Shown: positions 12,955 to 24,416 of the stretch, piece after piece
Layout: the number at the start of each line of letters is the position of its first letter
Numbering within the stretch: the stretch's first letter is position 1
Origin: Perognathus longimembris pacificus
Lineage: Eukaryota; Chordata; Mammalia; Rodentia; Heteromyidae
DNA: 64,000 nucleotides
Reading direction: 5' to 3'
Assembly (NCBI RefSeq): GCF_023159225.1
Contig: NC_063171.1
Span: forward strand, 13,066,326 to 13,130,325
The notes under the pieces: model-generated
What the model was told of the DNA's origin: nothing
Seen by the model: the letters and a program-made list of their open reading frames with translations, nothing else
Databases searched by the model: none
Made by a program: the position numbers and the translations under genes

Positions 12955-15665
12955 ATTTCTTTTTTTTCTTATTTATTGTCAAAGTGATGTACAGAGAGGT
13001 TACAGTCTCATACATATAACTTTGGGTACATTTCTTGTACTGTTTACGTCCTTCCTCATTCCCCCCTCCCCACTCCCCCTTTCCCTCCCCCCCATGAGTT
13101 GTTCAGTTGGTTTACACCAAACAATTTTGCAAGCATTGCTTTTGTAGTCATTTGTCTTTTTATCCTGTGTCTCTTGATTTTGGTATTCCTTTTCACTTTC
13201 CTAGTTTTAATACCAGTATATACAGTTTAAAATGTACTCAGATAAGATACAGTGATAGTGCAGGTACAACCACAGGAAGGAGATACAAGAGGATCATCAA
13301 CAATAGAAGCTGCGGTTTCACCTGTCATGTTGAAAGTAATTACAACAGTGATATAACACTCATTTCCATAACATGGAGTTCATTTCACTTAGCATTATCT
13401 TATGCATTCATAGGGGCATAGCTATTAGGCTCTTGTGATCCTCTGCTGTGAGTAGCCTAAACTTGTGCTAATTATTCCCTATGAGGGAGACCATAGAGTC
13501 CATGTTTCCTTGGGTCTGGCTCACTATTTCTTGACAATAGTGCTACTGCCTCCATCGTTTTCTCCCATTTCCCTCTCACATGACTCCCCTACCGACCCAG
13601 TTTTAAAGTTTATTTCCAGCATAGTGTCTTGTGAATATTGCTGTTGTATTGGTTCACCCTATGTCCTTTGTCTCACCATTTTCTTGTTCCAATTCCCTTC
13701 CCCAAAACAGATAAATGTATATACATGACACCGGGTGTTAAACTCAAAAACAGTGATAATGGGGATAAACTAAAGGGAAAAAGTGAAAGAAAAATAATTT
13801 CACACAGTACATCAATTACAACAACAACAAAGAAAAACTTATTTTTTTGATTTCTTGGAGTTCATTTCTATTAGCATCACTTTATATGGTCATATTTACA
13901 TTGGCTCTTGAACTATGTGATACTCTCCTAGGACGATCCTAGACATATACTAATTATTACCAATGAGGGAAACCATGGGGCCTGTTTGTTTAGGTTTGGC
14001 TTACTTAACTTATTATGAGTTTTTAAGTCTTTCCATTTCCGTACAAATGGGGTAATGCCATTCTTTCTCATAGAAGCATAGAATTACATTGTGTATATTT
14101 ATCAAATTTTCTTGATCCATTCATTCACTTAAAGACATCTGGGTTGATTCCAGTCTTTGCTATGGTAAATAATGCCACAATGAACATAGGTGTTATAGTA
14201 GCATTAGTGTGGACATTTTTTAGATCATTTGGGCAAATGCCCCAGGCTGTGATTGCTGGAGCATAGAGGAGCTCCATGTTTAGTTTTTGAGGTACCGTCA
14301 TAGTGCTTTCCAGAGTGGTTGAACCCATTTACTTCTTTCCAACAGTCTAGTAACATTTATTTTGGGCCATGTCCCCAGCAGCACCTGTTATTTGTTGTTG
14401 TGTTTTGTTTTCATTTTTTTAATAATGGCCACTCTAACTGAGATGAGGTTGAATCTCAATATAGTTTTGATTTCCTTTTCTTTGATTGCCAAAAAGTGTT
14501 GGACATGTTTTACTGTGTCTATTGTCTTTTCTTTGGCAAAGTTAGCAGCGTATGAAATTAACCCACAAAACTCAGTAGTTTATCTGTAGACCATAAATGA
14601 GAAGAGCAAAGTTGAAATCAGAAAAAAAAACATCTGTTTTTGTAGTATCCCTACAAACAAATACCTAGGAATTAACTTAACCAAAGAGGTGAAGGATTTC
14701 TATGATGAAAACCTTAAAAACCTAAAAAAGGAAGTTAAAGCATATTTAAGGAAGTGGAAAAACCTCCCATGCTCCTGGATTGGAAGGATTAACATAATAA
14801 AAATGGCAATATTGCCAAAAACTATCCACAAATTCAATGCAGTATCCATCAATATTGCAACAACATTCTTTAACAAAATAGAAGAAGAAATCGAAACACT
14901 CATATGGAATATTAGAAGACCCCGGATAGCAAAAACAATCAATAGCAGGCAAAACAGTGCTGGAGGAACATCAATACCAAACTTCAAAATCTATTATATA
15001 GCCACAGTTACAAAAACAGTTTATTACTGGCATGTGAAGAGGCCTTTGGGCCAATGGAATAGAATTGAAGACCCAGATATGATCCCACAGACCTATAGCC
15101 ACCTAATCTTTGATATGGGAGCCAACATTAATAGATATAAGAAAGATAGCTTCTTCAACAAATAGTTCTTTCAGAATTGGCTATACACATGTAGAATACT
15201 GAAGTTGAGTCTTTATATGTCACATTGCACCAAAATCAAATCCAAATGTATCAAAGTCCTTAAGGTAAGAGCAGATATCTTGAAAATATTACATGAAGGG
15301 ATAGGGGATACACTAGGGCTCTTTGGCACAGGTCTATACATCCTCAATGAAGATCCAGAAAAACAATAAATCAAAGAAAGGCTGGATAAAAGGGATCACA
15401 TTAAACTGCAGAACTTCTTCATGACAAGGGATATAGCTGGCAAAATAACTAGAAAGTCCACAGACTTGGAGAAAAACTTCACTTACTATAAAACAGATAA
15501 GGGCCACATATTAAAAATATACCTGGAGCTCAAAAAATTAAACCATCAAGTATCAAATCCTCAAAGGAAAAACCAGTCCATTAATAAGTGAGGTAAAGAA
15601 AAAGAGACATCTCTGGAGAGGAAATAAGTATAGCCAACAGAAACATGAAGAACTGTTCAATACCT
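12955..15665 (-). mobile_element. Large 5'-inverted L1 insertion
   Basis: From 12965 to about 14545 the minus strand reads L1 3' UTR and the ORF2 C-terminus in normal order toward a poly(A) tail (T-run at 12958-12968). From about 14545 to 15665 the plus strand reads the preceding part of ORF2, ending near the L1 position where the minus-strand part begins. One L1 of about 2.7 kb with its 5' segment flipped explains both parts. I could not define the TSD because the flanks are T-rich. The 3' UTR contains the usual pyrimidine tract (13063-13095). Confidence 0.87.
14547..15600 (+). pseudogene. L1 ORF2 fragment (end of RT and C-terminal region)
   Basis: This is the inverted 5' segment of the L1 at 13-15.7 kb. 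The readable frame at 14689-15165 (158 aa) holds YDENLKNLKKEVKAYLRKWK, then PCSWIGRINIIKMAILPKTI, then a GGTSIPNFKIYY block, all standard ORF2 landmarks after the reverse transcriptase palm. Later codons (DPDMIPQTYSHLIFD) continue to a stop, and frameshifted remnants extend to about 15600. Endonuclease and the RT catalytic core are absent, so it cannot act. Confidence 0.88.
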
Positions 15666-15845
15666 CTTTTGTTTTTCAACACAAGCTATGGAGCTATAGT
15701 ATATCTAAATGTTATTAGATGTTCAAAATTGATTACTAATTTAATAATTCTTATTTAATCTCCCTAAAAAGAGGATATTAATGAAATTGTTATTCATCAC
15801 TTAATGAAGAATAAAAAGACAATATACATTTTAAAAGAAAAAAGA

Positions 15846-16002
15846 GGAGGAGGAGGAGGAGGAGGAGGAGGAGGAGGAGGAGGAGGAGGAGGAGGAGGAG
15901 GAGGAAGAGGAGGAGGAGGAGGAGGAAGAGGAGGAGGAGGAGGAGGAGGAGGAGGAGGAGGAAGAGGAGGAGGAGGAGGAGGAGGAGGAGGAAGAGGGGG
16001 AT
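15846..16002. repeat. (GGA)n purine microsatellite, about 157 bp
   Basis: An almost pure AGG/GGA repeat is broken by evenly distributed GAA variants. The strand asymmetry is total: all purine on plus, all pyrimidine on minus. It follows the inverted L1 end by about 180 bp. Open frames through it encode only poly-Gly, poly-Pro or poly-Leu and are not genes. Such tracts can form triplex or G-rich structures and are often variable in length. Confidence 0.95.
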
Positions 16003-16337
16003 AGCTGAAGTCAATAAAGAGGAGGGATGTGCTTGAGAAGAAATACCCTAAGAGAAGTGTGTGTTTTGAGACTGGGAAATAGTCATGGCTTTGGACACAG
16101 ATATCCTGAACTTTAACATTTAATTTAAACATAATAGTTACATTTCATTCCAAGGGAAAAATAACCATTTTAATTGCTTGAACCCAGAGTTTTATTGGTC
16201 ATCTGATGTTAATTTTCTAACAAAATTTTATAGATAGCTTTTGGAATTGGGCTACCAAATTTAGCAGTACTATTTGCTTCTACAGTGTTTTGGAGATAAT
16301 ATACTCTTCAGTGAATATTTCCAATTCTAATTTGAAT
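16003..16337. other. Unique-looking sequence between repeats
   Basis: No feature recognised between the GGA tract and the next L1 copy. Confidence 0.4.
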
Positions 16338-16895
16338 TTGTTTTCTTTATTTTATTGTCAAAGTGAAGTACCAGAGGCATTACAGTTCCATCCATAATAC
16401 AGTGATACATTTCTTATCCGATTTTTTAATCTCTTCCCTCATTCCCCCCCATTTCCCTCTCCCTCCATTAGTTGTACAGTTGGTTTACACCATAAAGTTT
16501 TGTAAGTGTTTCTGTTTCATTGATTTGTCTTTTTACTCTCTGTCTCTTGATTTTGATGTTCCCTTTCCCTCTCCTGTACATATATATACAATATTCATGG
16601 TATTAAAATCAGTTACAGTGCTTTCAGGGGTAAAACCACATGAAGATAATATGGAAAAAGAAGAACAAAAAGAAAAGAAAAGGAAAAGAAGGGCACAGTT
16701 ACACATGGCATGTCGAAAGTAACTACAACAGTGATATAGCACTTGTTTTTATAAGTTGAAGTTCATTTCACTTATGATCATCTTATGTGTTCATACTGGC
16801 ATAGTTTTTGAGCTATTGTAATTTTCTGCTAAGACTATCCTAGACGTGTACTATTTATTTCCTATGAAGGGGAACCATAGAGTCCATGTTTCTTT
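16338..16895 (-). mobile_element. L1 3' end, minus strand, 5' truncated
   Basis: It starts with the antisense L1 3' terminus (tttattgtcaaagtgaagta), carries the C-rich complement of the 3' UTR purine tract near 16440-16470, and continues to the ORF2 stop region (ccatagagtccatg at about 16875). The body includes a locally decayed GAAAAG-rich stretch at 16650-16695. The 8-bp word tttccaat occurs on both sides, but it is not adjacent to the tail, so I do not claim it as the TSD. Confidence 0.85.
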
Positions 16896-17679
16896 CCAAT
16901 ACAGCCACAAGTTCAATAATAGAAACTGAATTTCCAAATGGCTTTGAACTATTTATTCTTCATAAGGTAAATATTGAAGGTCAAAAGTAGCAAATTACTC
17001 TACCATTAACCTAAATTATTTACATAAATCTTATGATTCTGTTAAATATTATTAGCTTATTATTATGTTTATTTATTATAGTGAGCACAAGAAATATAGC
17101 AATAAGCATAATCAAACTCATTTACTATGAAGAAAATAATTCCATGTACATCACCTAAAACAAAACAAAAAAAAGAACATGTAAATTAAATAAGGGTCCA
17201 AATCCATATTTTTGGATTTTAGGAAAAAAAAAAACTACAAGAAAAAATGAATAGCATATTCCAATATCTAATCTGGTAATAGTAACAATTCTGGAATTGT
17301 GGAACTTTGAAATTTAGTTTGAAAACACTAATTTATTATTTACATAAATATTTTGAAATATAAATCTCAAATATCTTGGCCTATAAAATTATAACAAATT
17401 TTCAATCAGTTCATATACACATAGCATACTTGAAGATATAACCATTTCAGACAAAAAGTATGACAGAATAAATTTTTGACAGCCATAGCCTGATTAATAA
17501 TTAATCAAAAATCAGTAAAAATTTCTGAAAATAATGGTAAAAGCAAAAATAATATTATGGACAGATACAGCTTTTACTATGTGCTCACTTTCATCTCGAT
17601 GTCTGTATTATATTTTCTAAAGGTTATTTAAGGTTTATTTCCTAATTGTAATAGCTAAAAAAACTTTTATACTTTTCTC
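16896..17679. other. Unique-looking AT-rich sequence
   Basis: No gene or repeat family recognised. Several A-runs are present. Confidence 0.4.
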
Positions 17680-18365
17680 TTTCAAAAATTTTATTTTACA
17701 TATATATGTATATATGTATACAAACACATACATATATATGTAGGCACACACACACATATATAGGCACAAAGTGATACTATGGCTTATCAATATTAAGTGG
17801 GTTGATTGTTAAACTATCTCATATATCCATTACCTGAAATATTTAGTCTTAAATGTTTTACAGATTTAAAGCACATCCTCAAAAAAAAAAAAAAAAAAGG
17901 TTTCTTCTTTCTGAGCTCTATCCTTCTGTTATTATTTACCTATCTGTCTAAATCACTTCTACTGTTTGGTCTATTATCATGTGCATAACTATTTACATTG
18001 TCTATATAAGTGAGAAGATATGGCATTTGTCTTTTCTACCTGTGTAATATTTTTCAATTCCATATTTCTTATTGCACAAAAACAGAATTTTCTTTTTTTT
18101 AAGTTATATTCTACCATGTATAATTAATAAATTTCCTTTGTCTGTTCTTCTGTTACTAGCTACTTGGATTTACTTCATCATTTAGTGATTTTACATGCCA
18201 CCACGAATGGGCAAATATAGATCTTTTTAAAAATTGATTTGAAACTTGGATAATTACTTGAAAATGATATTGCTGAATCATGCAGTAACTCTCCCTCATT
18301 TTTAATTTTTAGGATATTTCATACATTTGTGTACCATAGTTGTACTGATAGACACTGTTTTTAAT
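17680..18365 (-). mobile_element. Ancient L1 3' end, minus strand
   Basis: The order of landmarks matches the antisense 3' end of an old mammalian L1: an A/T-rich tail region with TATATG words (17695-17760), gtgagaagatatggcatttg (18010-18029), and a gattgctggatcat-like tract (attgctgaatcatgcagtaa, 18269-18288). It is too diverged to assign a subfamily. A microsatellite-like TATATG/CACA patch and an A18 run at 17881-17898 lie inside it. Confidence 0.65.
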
Positions 18366-18369
18366 GTTG

Positions 18370-18593
18370 GTCCTCGGGCTTGGTCTCAGTAGCTAAGTGA
18401 TCTCCTTAAGCTTTTGCACTCAAGGCTAGAGCTCTATCACTTGCAAAACAAGCCACACTTTCTGCCTTTTGGGGTGGTTAATTGGAGGTATTCATTTCAC
18501 AGACTTTGTTGCTCAAACAGGCTTCAAACCAAGATCCTCATATCCCAGCCTATGAGTAGCTAGGATTATACGTGTGAACCACTGGCACCTGGG
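18370..18593 (-). mobile_element. 7SL-like/Geo composite SINE
   Basis: The minus strand reads a 7SL-like left part (cacgtataatcctagctact, 18554-18573, and aggatcttggtttgaagcc near 18520-18540), then a linker, then the Geo-like right monomer (ttgagtgcaaaagctt near 18408-18425). It is heavily mutated, with no clear TSD. Confidence 0.65.
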
Positions 18594-19129
18594 GCAGTAT
18601 TCTATTAAAGGATGAAGCTTCTCTTTATCCACTTTTATAAAGTGTGACTTGTAAGACATTTTATTCTGCACTAGCCTATTTGATATAACATATTGCAAAA
18701 TAGACCAGCACAATGACTTACCATTTATCCTCCATTGTTGCATTGTTAAATTGGACATTTATCCTTACTTGCAAGAATTAATTAAATGGTAATTAGGGAA
18801 AATGTCTCTGTTTGGTGCAATGCTGCTTAAATGGAGATTTGAGATTCAGCAATATATTTGTAAATAGAAACTGGAAATGTGACATGGGCTTTTAGTAGAT
18901 ATTTTTCTCCTCTTGAGGGAAAATCAGTGTTTTGAAAAATACAAGCCAAAGGGGGGAAAAAAAGAATAAAATCTATGACAATTATAGACTCACTGCCAAA
19001 TTGTGAGGATAGTGCCCAGAACTCTTATATACTGGACATCCAATATCTTATTATTATTAACATCATAAGTTTGTGTGATTCACTTGGTGCAACTAAGGAA
19101 ACACTCATGATTTTTTTTTTCTTTTTCCT
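18594..19129. other. Unique-looking sequence, candidate conserved noncoding stretch
   Basis: No repeat family recognised. About 18740-18860 has balanced composition, a TAATTAAATGGTAATTAG cluster near 18780 and no low-complexity runs, so it is worth a conservation check. No coding signal. Confidence 0.35.
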
Positions 19130-19265
19130 CTTTTTTCCTTGTAATGGGCCTTGAATACTGGGATTTGCCCTCGAACTTGGCCTTTTTGCTCAAGGTTGGA
19201 ACTCCACCACTTCTGGATTGGCTTTGAACATTAATCCTCAGATCTCAAGTTCCACTTTAAGTGGT
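19130..19265 (-). mobile_element. Degenerate composite SINE remnant
   Basis: A T-rich start (19110-19140) is followed by words of the Geo right monomer in antisense (ttttgctcaaggttggaac) and of the 7SL-like part (attaatcctcagatctca). A large part of the linker is missing. Weak but consistent with the better copies. Confidence 0.5.
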
Positions 19266-19567
19266 TAAGAATAGTAGAGTGAGTCCCATTGCCGGGTTTA
19301 TATTTTCTTGGTGAAAATCCGCATGTGGTTCTGGTGTTCTTAGCTTTTCTCCTTAGGTTTAACCTGATGTTTGTATTGTTGCATGATTCTGCTCGCTCCC
19401 CCCCGCCCCCGCCCCTGTCCCCTTTGGCGACCAGTCAATAAATATTTTTATTGTAGATTGAAAAAAATACACGAATGTCCCTAGATATCCCTAGACTCCT
19501 CTAACCTCCCCTTCCCCAGGCACAGGGAGCAGCAATTATGTTGTTCTTTATAATTACCATTCCCCTC
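19266..19567. other. Spacer with a C-rich run
   Basis: No gene or repeat family. A C-rich stretch with few interruptions lies at about 19397-19423. Confidence 0.4.
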
Positions 19568-20065
19568 TTTTGTTTTATTTTTCTTTAATTTCTTTACTGT
19601 GCTGTACAGAGGGGTTACAGTTTCTTATGTAAGGCAGTGCATAAATTACTTATCCAACTTTTTCCTTTTCCCTCATCCCCCCCTTCTCCCTTCCCCATTC
19701 CCTTCCCCCCATGAGTTATGCAGTTGATTTACACCATATGGTTTTGTAAGTACTGCTGTTGCATTGGTTTCTTTTTATCATTTTTCTCTCGATTTTGATA
19801 TGGTCTCCCTCATTGGGAATAATTAGTACACGTCTAGGATAACCCTAGCAGAAGATCACAATATCTCAATAGCAATGTCCATGTGAACACAAAAAATGAT
19901 GCTAAGTGAAATGAACTCCAACTTATGGAAACAAGTGGCTTATTATTGTTGCTGTTATTTTCAACATACCATATGAAACTATGCCCTTTTTCTTTTGTCT
20001 CTCTTTCCCATGGTTTTACCCCTGATGTCACTTTAACTGATTTTGGTATCCTGGATTTTGTTCTA
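19568..20065 (-). mobile_element. L1 3' UTR fragment with inverted 5' part
   Basis: From about 19580 to 19800 the minus strand carries the L1 3' terminus and C-rich tract. From about 19801 to 20065 the plus strand carries the upstream 3' UTR (cctcattgggaataattagt; then gaaatgaactccaacttatg). This head-to-head arrangement again suggests twin priming. A possible TSD is ttttgtttta (19568-19577) against ttttgttcta (20056-20065), 9 of 10 matching, which is only moderate evidence. Confidence 0.75.
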
Positions 20066-20346
20066 GGATTTGATACAAAGTGCCACATTAACTTTCTAAC
20101 GTCTTAGATATCTTTTGGTTGTGATATGATAAAATTGGAATTTTGCCACAAATTTGGCACTTCTGTCTACCTAAATGATATGAAATACTTCTGCAAAAGT
20201 ATTTACATCTTCTCCATTGATTTAAGTAAATGCTTGTATCAGTGTGGATTCACGGATATTTATTTTATACTGTGGAGTAGAACCAGATGCTATTAACATC
20301 GTGTTGTTGCTCAGATTTGACATGGAGTGCTATTTCAGTTCTAATG

Positions 20347-20553
20347 TCCTTTTGATATTTTATTTTTGGGGCCTGAGCACTGTCCCTGGCTTCTTTTGGC
20401 TCAAGGCTAGCACTCTACCACTTGAGAGCCACAGCGCCACTTCTGGCCATTTTCTGTATATGTGCTGCTGGGGAATTGAACCCAGGGCCTCATGTAGATG
20501 AGGCAAGCACTCTTGCCACTAGGCCATATCCCCAGCCCTCCTTTTGATATTTT
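20347..20553 (-). mobile_element. IDL-Geo type SINE with 15-bp TSD
   Basis: It lacks the first bases of the right monomer end, then reads the full right and left monomers in antisense, ending atccccagccc. An exact direct repeat, tccttttgatatttt, flanks it at 20347-20361 and 20539-20553. The left monomer retains B-box sequence (ggaattgaaccc in antisense). A GA insertion occurs in the right A-box-like region (cttgagagccac). Confidence 0.93.
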
Positions 20554-20901
20554 CTTAACACATATACTTATTACCTTTTTTTACCATTGAGAACTTGAAA
20601 ATGTTCAATAGTTTCATATTTCCAGTCCTATAATCAGTAGATATATAAGAAGTTTTATTTTCCTTTTACCAGGAAGTAGTTTAAAAGCCAAGAACTTGTT
20701 GCTAAATGTTCATTGCAGTTGTAGTTATTCTTCTTTTTAAACCCTGTTATTGAAAACGAAAGGCACTACACGTGTATACAAGTAACTGTGGAAACACTTG
20801 AATTATTAATTACTTCTATATGACTCCCATAGAAATTTTAATCAAGTGAAGAATGATATTTTTCTATTATTTTCAATTATTTCATTAACAAATGAATTAT
20901 T
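20554..20901. other. Spacer between two SINEs
   Basis: AT-rich, with nothing recognised. Confidence 0.4.
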
Positions 20902-21133
20902 TGAGCTCCATTTTTTTTTTTTTTTTGTGCCAGTCCTGGGCCTTGGACTCCGGGCCTGAGCACTGTCCCTGGCTTCTTCCCGCTCAAGGCTAGCACTCCG
21001 CCACTTGAGCCACAGCGCCGCTTCTGGCCGTTTTCTGTATATGTGGTGCTGGGGAATCGAACCTAGGGCCTCGTGTATCCGAGGCAGGCACTCTTGCCAC
21101 TAGGCTATATCCCCAGCCCTGAGCTCCATTTTT
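20902..21133 (-). mobile_element. Young IDL-Geo type SINE with 14-bp TSD
   Basis: A T17 run (complement of a pure A tail) is followed by an almost consensus copy that retains CpG sites (cagcgccgcttc; gaatcgaac). The direct repeat tgagctccattttt flanks it at 20902-20915 and 21120-21133. Retained CpGs and the pure tail suggest a recent insertion compared with the copies at 2.6 and 3.4 kb. Confidence 0.94.
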
Positions 21134-21351
21134 GACTTATCTGTAAACAGTGAAAAACATCCCTTCATACTTTGGTATTCATTTTCTGCTATCCAGTATA
21201 AATGTTTATCAGTATCACATTGGTGACCCACACTGCCATGATAAATAACAGCATTCAATAAAGTGTAATATTTCAGGGCACTTTTCTCTTTCTCTGTAAG
21301 GATTGGAAATACTTCTCATCTCAGACTTCCTTAGACCCCCTACTGTTTTTA

Positions 21352-21409
21352 TTACACACACATACACACACACGGGTACATGCACACACACACACACATA
21401 CACACACTA
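21352..21409. repeat. (CA)n-rich microsatellite, interrupted
   Basis: Runs of CA with a GGGTACATG interruption near 21373-21382. Confidence 0.9.
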
Positions 21410-21439
21410 TATTATAAAAGTTTTAAATTTTTGTATACT

Positions 21440-23700
21440 ATAAAACCCAACCTTTAATACCTAGTGTTTTATGGGTTCAGCAAATGCATAATATCTTGTG
21501 ATCACCATTAGGCTATTGTAAAGAATAGTTTTGCATTCTTAAAAATCCAACATTTTCCTTACCCACAAACCTCTGGCAGCCACTGATTCTATAAACTCTT
21601 TTAATTTGCCTCTGTCAAAATGTCTATACCTGGAGTAATATAATGTGAACCCTTTGAAACTCGAGTATTTGATTTAGCATTCTGTATTTAAGATTCATCC
21701 ATGTCTATCCATGTCTCTTTGTCTTTTGAGGCAGATTAGTTTTTATTTGAAAATAATATGTCATTGTATGAGTATAGCACAGTTTATGTATTAAGCAATT
21801 GAAGGTCATCCTAGTTGTTTCCAATTTGTGAAGAGTAACAGTAACATTTCTATAAACATTTGAATGTAGATTTAGTATGGACATAATTCTTCAAATCAGT
21901 TGGTTAACTCACCAGGCACAATATTGGATCTGATGGTAAGAATGTATTTCACTATGTAACACAATGCCAAATTGTTGTCTAAAGTTGCTGTTATATTTAA
22001 CTGGCAATGATTAAGATCTCCTGCAGTTCTGCACCCCTGCCAAATTGGATATTGCCAGTGTAATTTTCATTTCAACTAGTCAAACAGATATATACCATAT
22101 TCTGAACAGATTTTACACAATTTTCCAAGGACCAGTGATAGCCAGTAACACTTCACATGTTCTTTACATGTATGTCCCCTTTAGTGAGGTTTATATTCAG
22201 ATATTGCCCAGTTTTTAATGATGCTGTTCATTTCCTAATAGGCATGAGTAAAAGATTCTGTGTGTATTTTGGATAAGAGGTTTTATCGAATATTTAATTT
22301 TTTCTCTGTCTCCACACATTTTTATTCTCTTATCAGGACTTTTGGCAATTTATGAGTTTTCAATTTGGTAAAATCCAGTGTACCATTTTCTTTTCTGACG
22401 TGTACCTTTATTTTATAATTATATTTTAAATCTTGTTGAAGAATAAAGCTACTTATATTTTTCTCTTTATGTCTTCTAGAAGTGTTTAATTTTGTAATGT
22501 ATTTTAATCTACAAATCTACATTTACTCATTTTCAGTCAATTTTGTTTCTAAATGGCCTATGAATAAAGTACCTCAATTGTTTTGTATCTTCTTTAATTT
22601 ATTCTATTAGAGTTTATATTTTGCTGTGTGTATGTGTACACAGGCACATGCGCACACATGCTTGCATGTATGCTTGTACATACTTTGTATGTCTGTTTTC
22701 TTTTCTTTTCTTTTTTTGGCCAGTCCTGGGCCTTGGACTGAGGGCCTGAGCACTGTCCCTGGCTTCTTCCAGCTAAAGGCTAGCACTCTGCCACCTGAGC
22801 CACAGCGCCCCTTCTGGTCATTTTCCATATAGGTGGTGCTGGGGAATCGAACCCAGAGCTTCATGTGTTGGAGGCAAGCACTTTTGCCACTAGGCCATAT
22901 TCCCAGCTCATATATGTCTGTTTTCTTTTGTGTGTGTTTCTTTGGAGTTATATAGAAAGCCCAGTCCCAGTAAATCTATACTCATTTAAAACAACTTCTC
23001 TGGCTTTCATACAAACTTTTATTTTATTTCTTTCAATTATTTTGCTTTACAATTATAGAAATACAAGATGACTATAATAGAAAGTGTGTCTTCTAGGTTC
23101 TCAATACACATCTTTAACTGTTTTTAATAGTTTGCTAGCTATGTCTACTTACAAATATTTGAATAGGACTATAAGAAATTGTACCCATAAATCTTTTTTT
23201 TTTCCATTTAGGAGAAGCCTACATGATTCTGTTAATCATAAATTCTTTATTAGGTATTCTTTATGTTCTTGGGGATTTACTCCTTTTTTTCTTTATCCCT
23301 GTTATACTTAGAGTATTTAGTTATTTTATTTCAATCATTCAATATCAAGGTTTGTCATATATATATATTCATAAGGTTATTGTTCATCTTGTTGATGAGT
23401 GGTAATTTATACTGATTTTCAAATGACAATCCAACCCTATGTTTGAGAACAAATCACAATTGTTGGAAATATACACATATATATATTGTGTGATGCAACA
23501 TGTTATCATATTGAGTAACTCTGCATTAATATTATTCAGAATTCCTAGACAATGATTTTCATTCCTTACAATTTCTCTCTTGCATTGGTACTCAGGAAAT
23601 ACTGGACTTAGAGAATCAGTTAGCAAGCACTCCATCTTCTCTCTCCTCCTAAAAGAAATTGTGAAGGATTTGGATTACTTTGTTTAAAATTTTGATCATC
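21440..23700 (-). mobile_element. Ancient L1 remnant, minus strand
   Basis: The series of antisense landmarks follows the order of an old L1 3' half: aagattcatccatgtctatc (21691-21710), gtttatgtattaagc (target-like stretch near 21783), gttgtttccaatttgtgaag (21814-21833), then tattttggataagagg (22266) and actttt-ggcaatttatgag (22335-22355). It is strongly diverged and its left and right limits are approximate; the part beyond 22.6 kb is the least certain. A much younger SINE has inserted at 22.7-22.9 kb. Confidence 0.55.
22688..22929 (-). mobile_element. IDL-Geo type SINE with 17-bp TSD
   Basis: The full dimer is in antisense after a TTTTC-rich tail. The direct repeat tatgtctgttttctttt is exact at 22688-22704 and 22913-22929. 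The A- and B-box regions of the left monomer are recognisable (gaatcgaaccc near 22846). It lies within an older L1-like remnant. Confidence 0.93.
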
Positions 23701-24053
23701 TATCAAGTATAAAATACAGGTTAGGTTTGGGGGAAGATTATTAGTTATTAACTCATTTTAAAAGAAATACAAGTCTACACATATTATGTAATTCTTGTGT
23801 CAATTCTGATAGCTATGGCTTTCAAGGACAGCATTTGTTTTGCTGAAATAATCAAATTTGTGACCTCCTAGTTGATATTGATACACATTCATTACGTGTC
23901 AGTCAAGTTAGTCTGAGTATAGACTGCTTTTGTCACTCCAGACAAGATGTCTATGAAAATAGTGATATTGGTGATGCATGTTTTCTGGGCTTTAAATTTT
24001 TATTAATAGTTTTTAAGTGGTGTAGTTGCTATTGCAGTTGTTTTTCTTGAATT

Positions 24054-24416
24054 TCTTTCTTCCCTCCCTCCCTCCCTCCATTCCTCCTTTCTTCCCTTCT
24101 TCCGTTCCTTCCATCCCTTCTCATTCTCTTTCTTACTTTCCTTTTTTCTTCATTTTTCTTCCTTCCTATCTTCTTCTCCTTCTCTCTCCTCTCCTTCCCT
24201 CCCCTCTCATCCTCTCCCCTTCTTTCCCTTCTTTATTCTCCTCTTTCCGTTTTTTTTCTTTCTTAATCATTTCAACACTTTCTGTCATCCTCTCTCTTCA
24301 ACTCACATTATTACTTTCCTTTCTTTCTTTTGTTCTCTTCCTTCCTTCCTTCCTTCCTTCCTACATTCCTTCCTTCCATCCTTCCTTCCTTCCTTCTTTC
24401 TTTCTTTTCTTTCTCT
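24054..24416. repeat. (TTCC)n/(TTTC)n pyrimidine tract
   Basis: A long pyrimidine-rich region contains purer TTCC blocks at 24055-24078 and 24338-24400, with degenerate CTTT and CTCC in between. The open frame through it (24026-24472) encodes only Ser/Pro/Leu/Phe-rich low complexity and is not a gene. Confidence 0.92.

Noticed and set aside
15790..16132. Open frames coding long Gly, Pro or Leu runs
   Set aside because: They are translations of the GGA microsatellite and have no flanking protein-like sequence.
16278..16903. tttccaat as TSD of the L1 at 16.3-16.9 kb
   Set aside because: The left copy is separated from the tail by about 18 bp of non-tail sequence.
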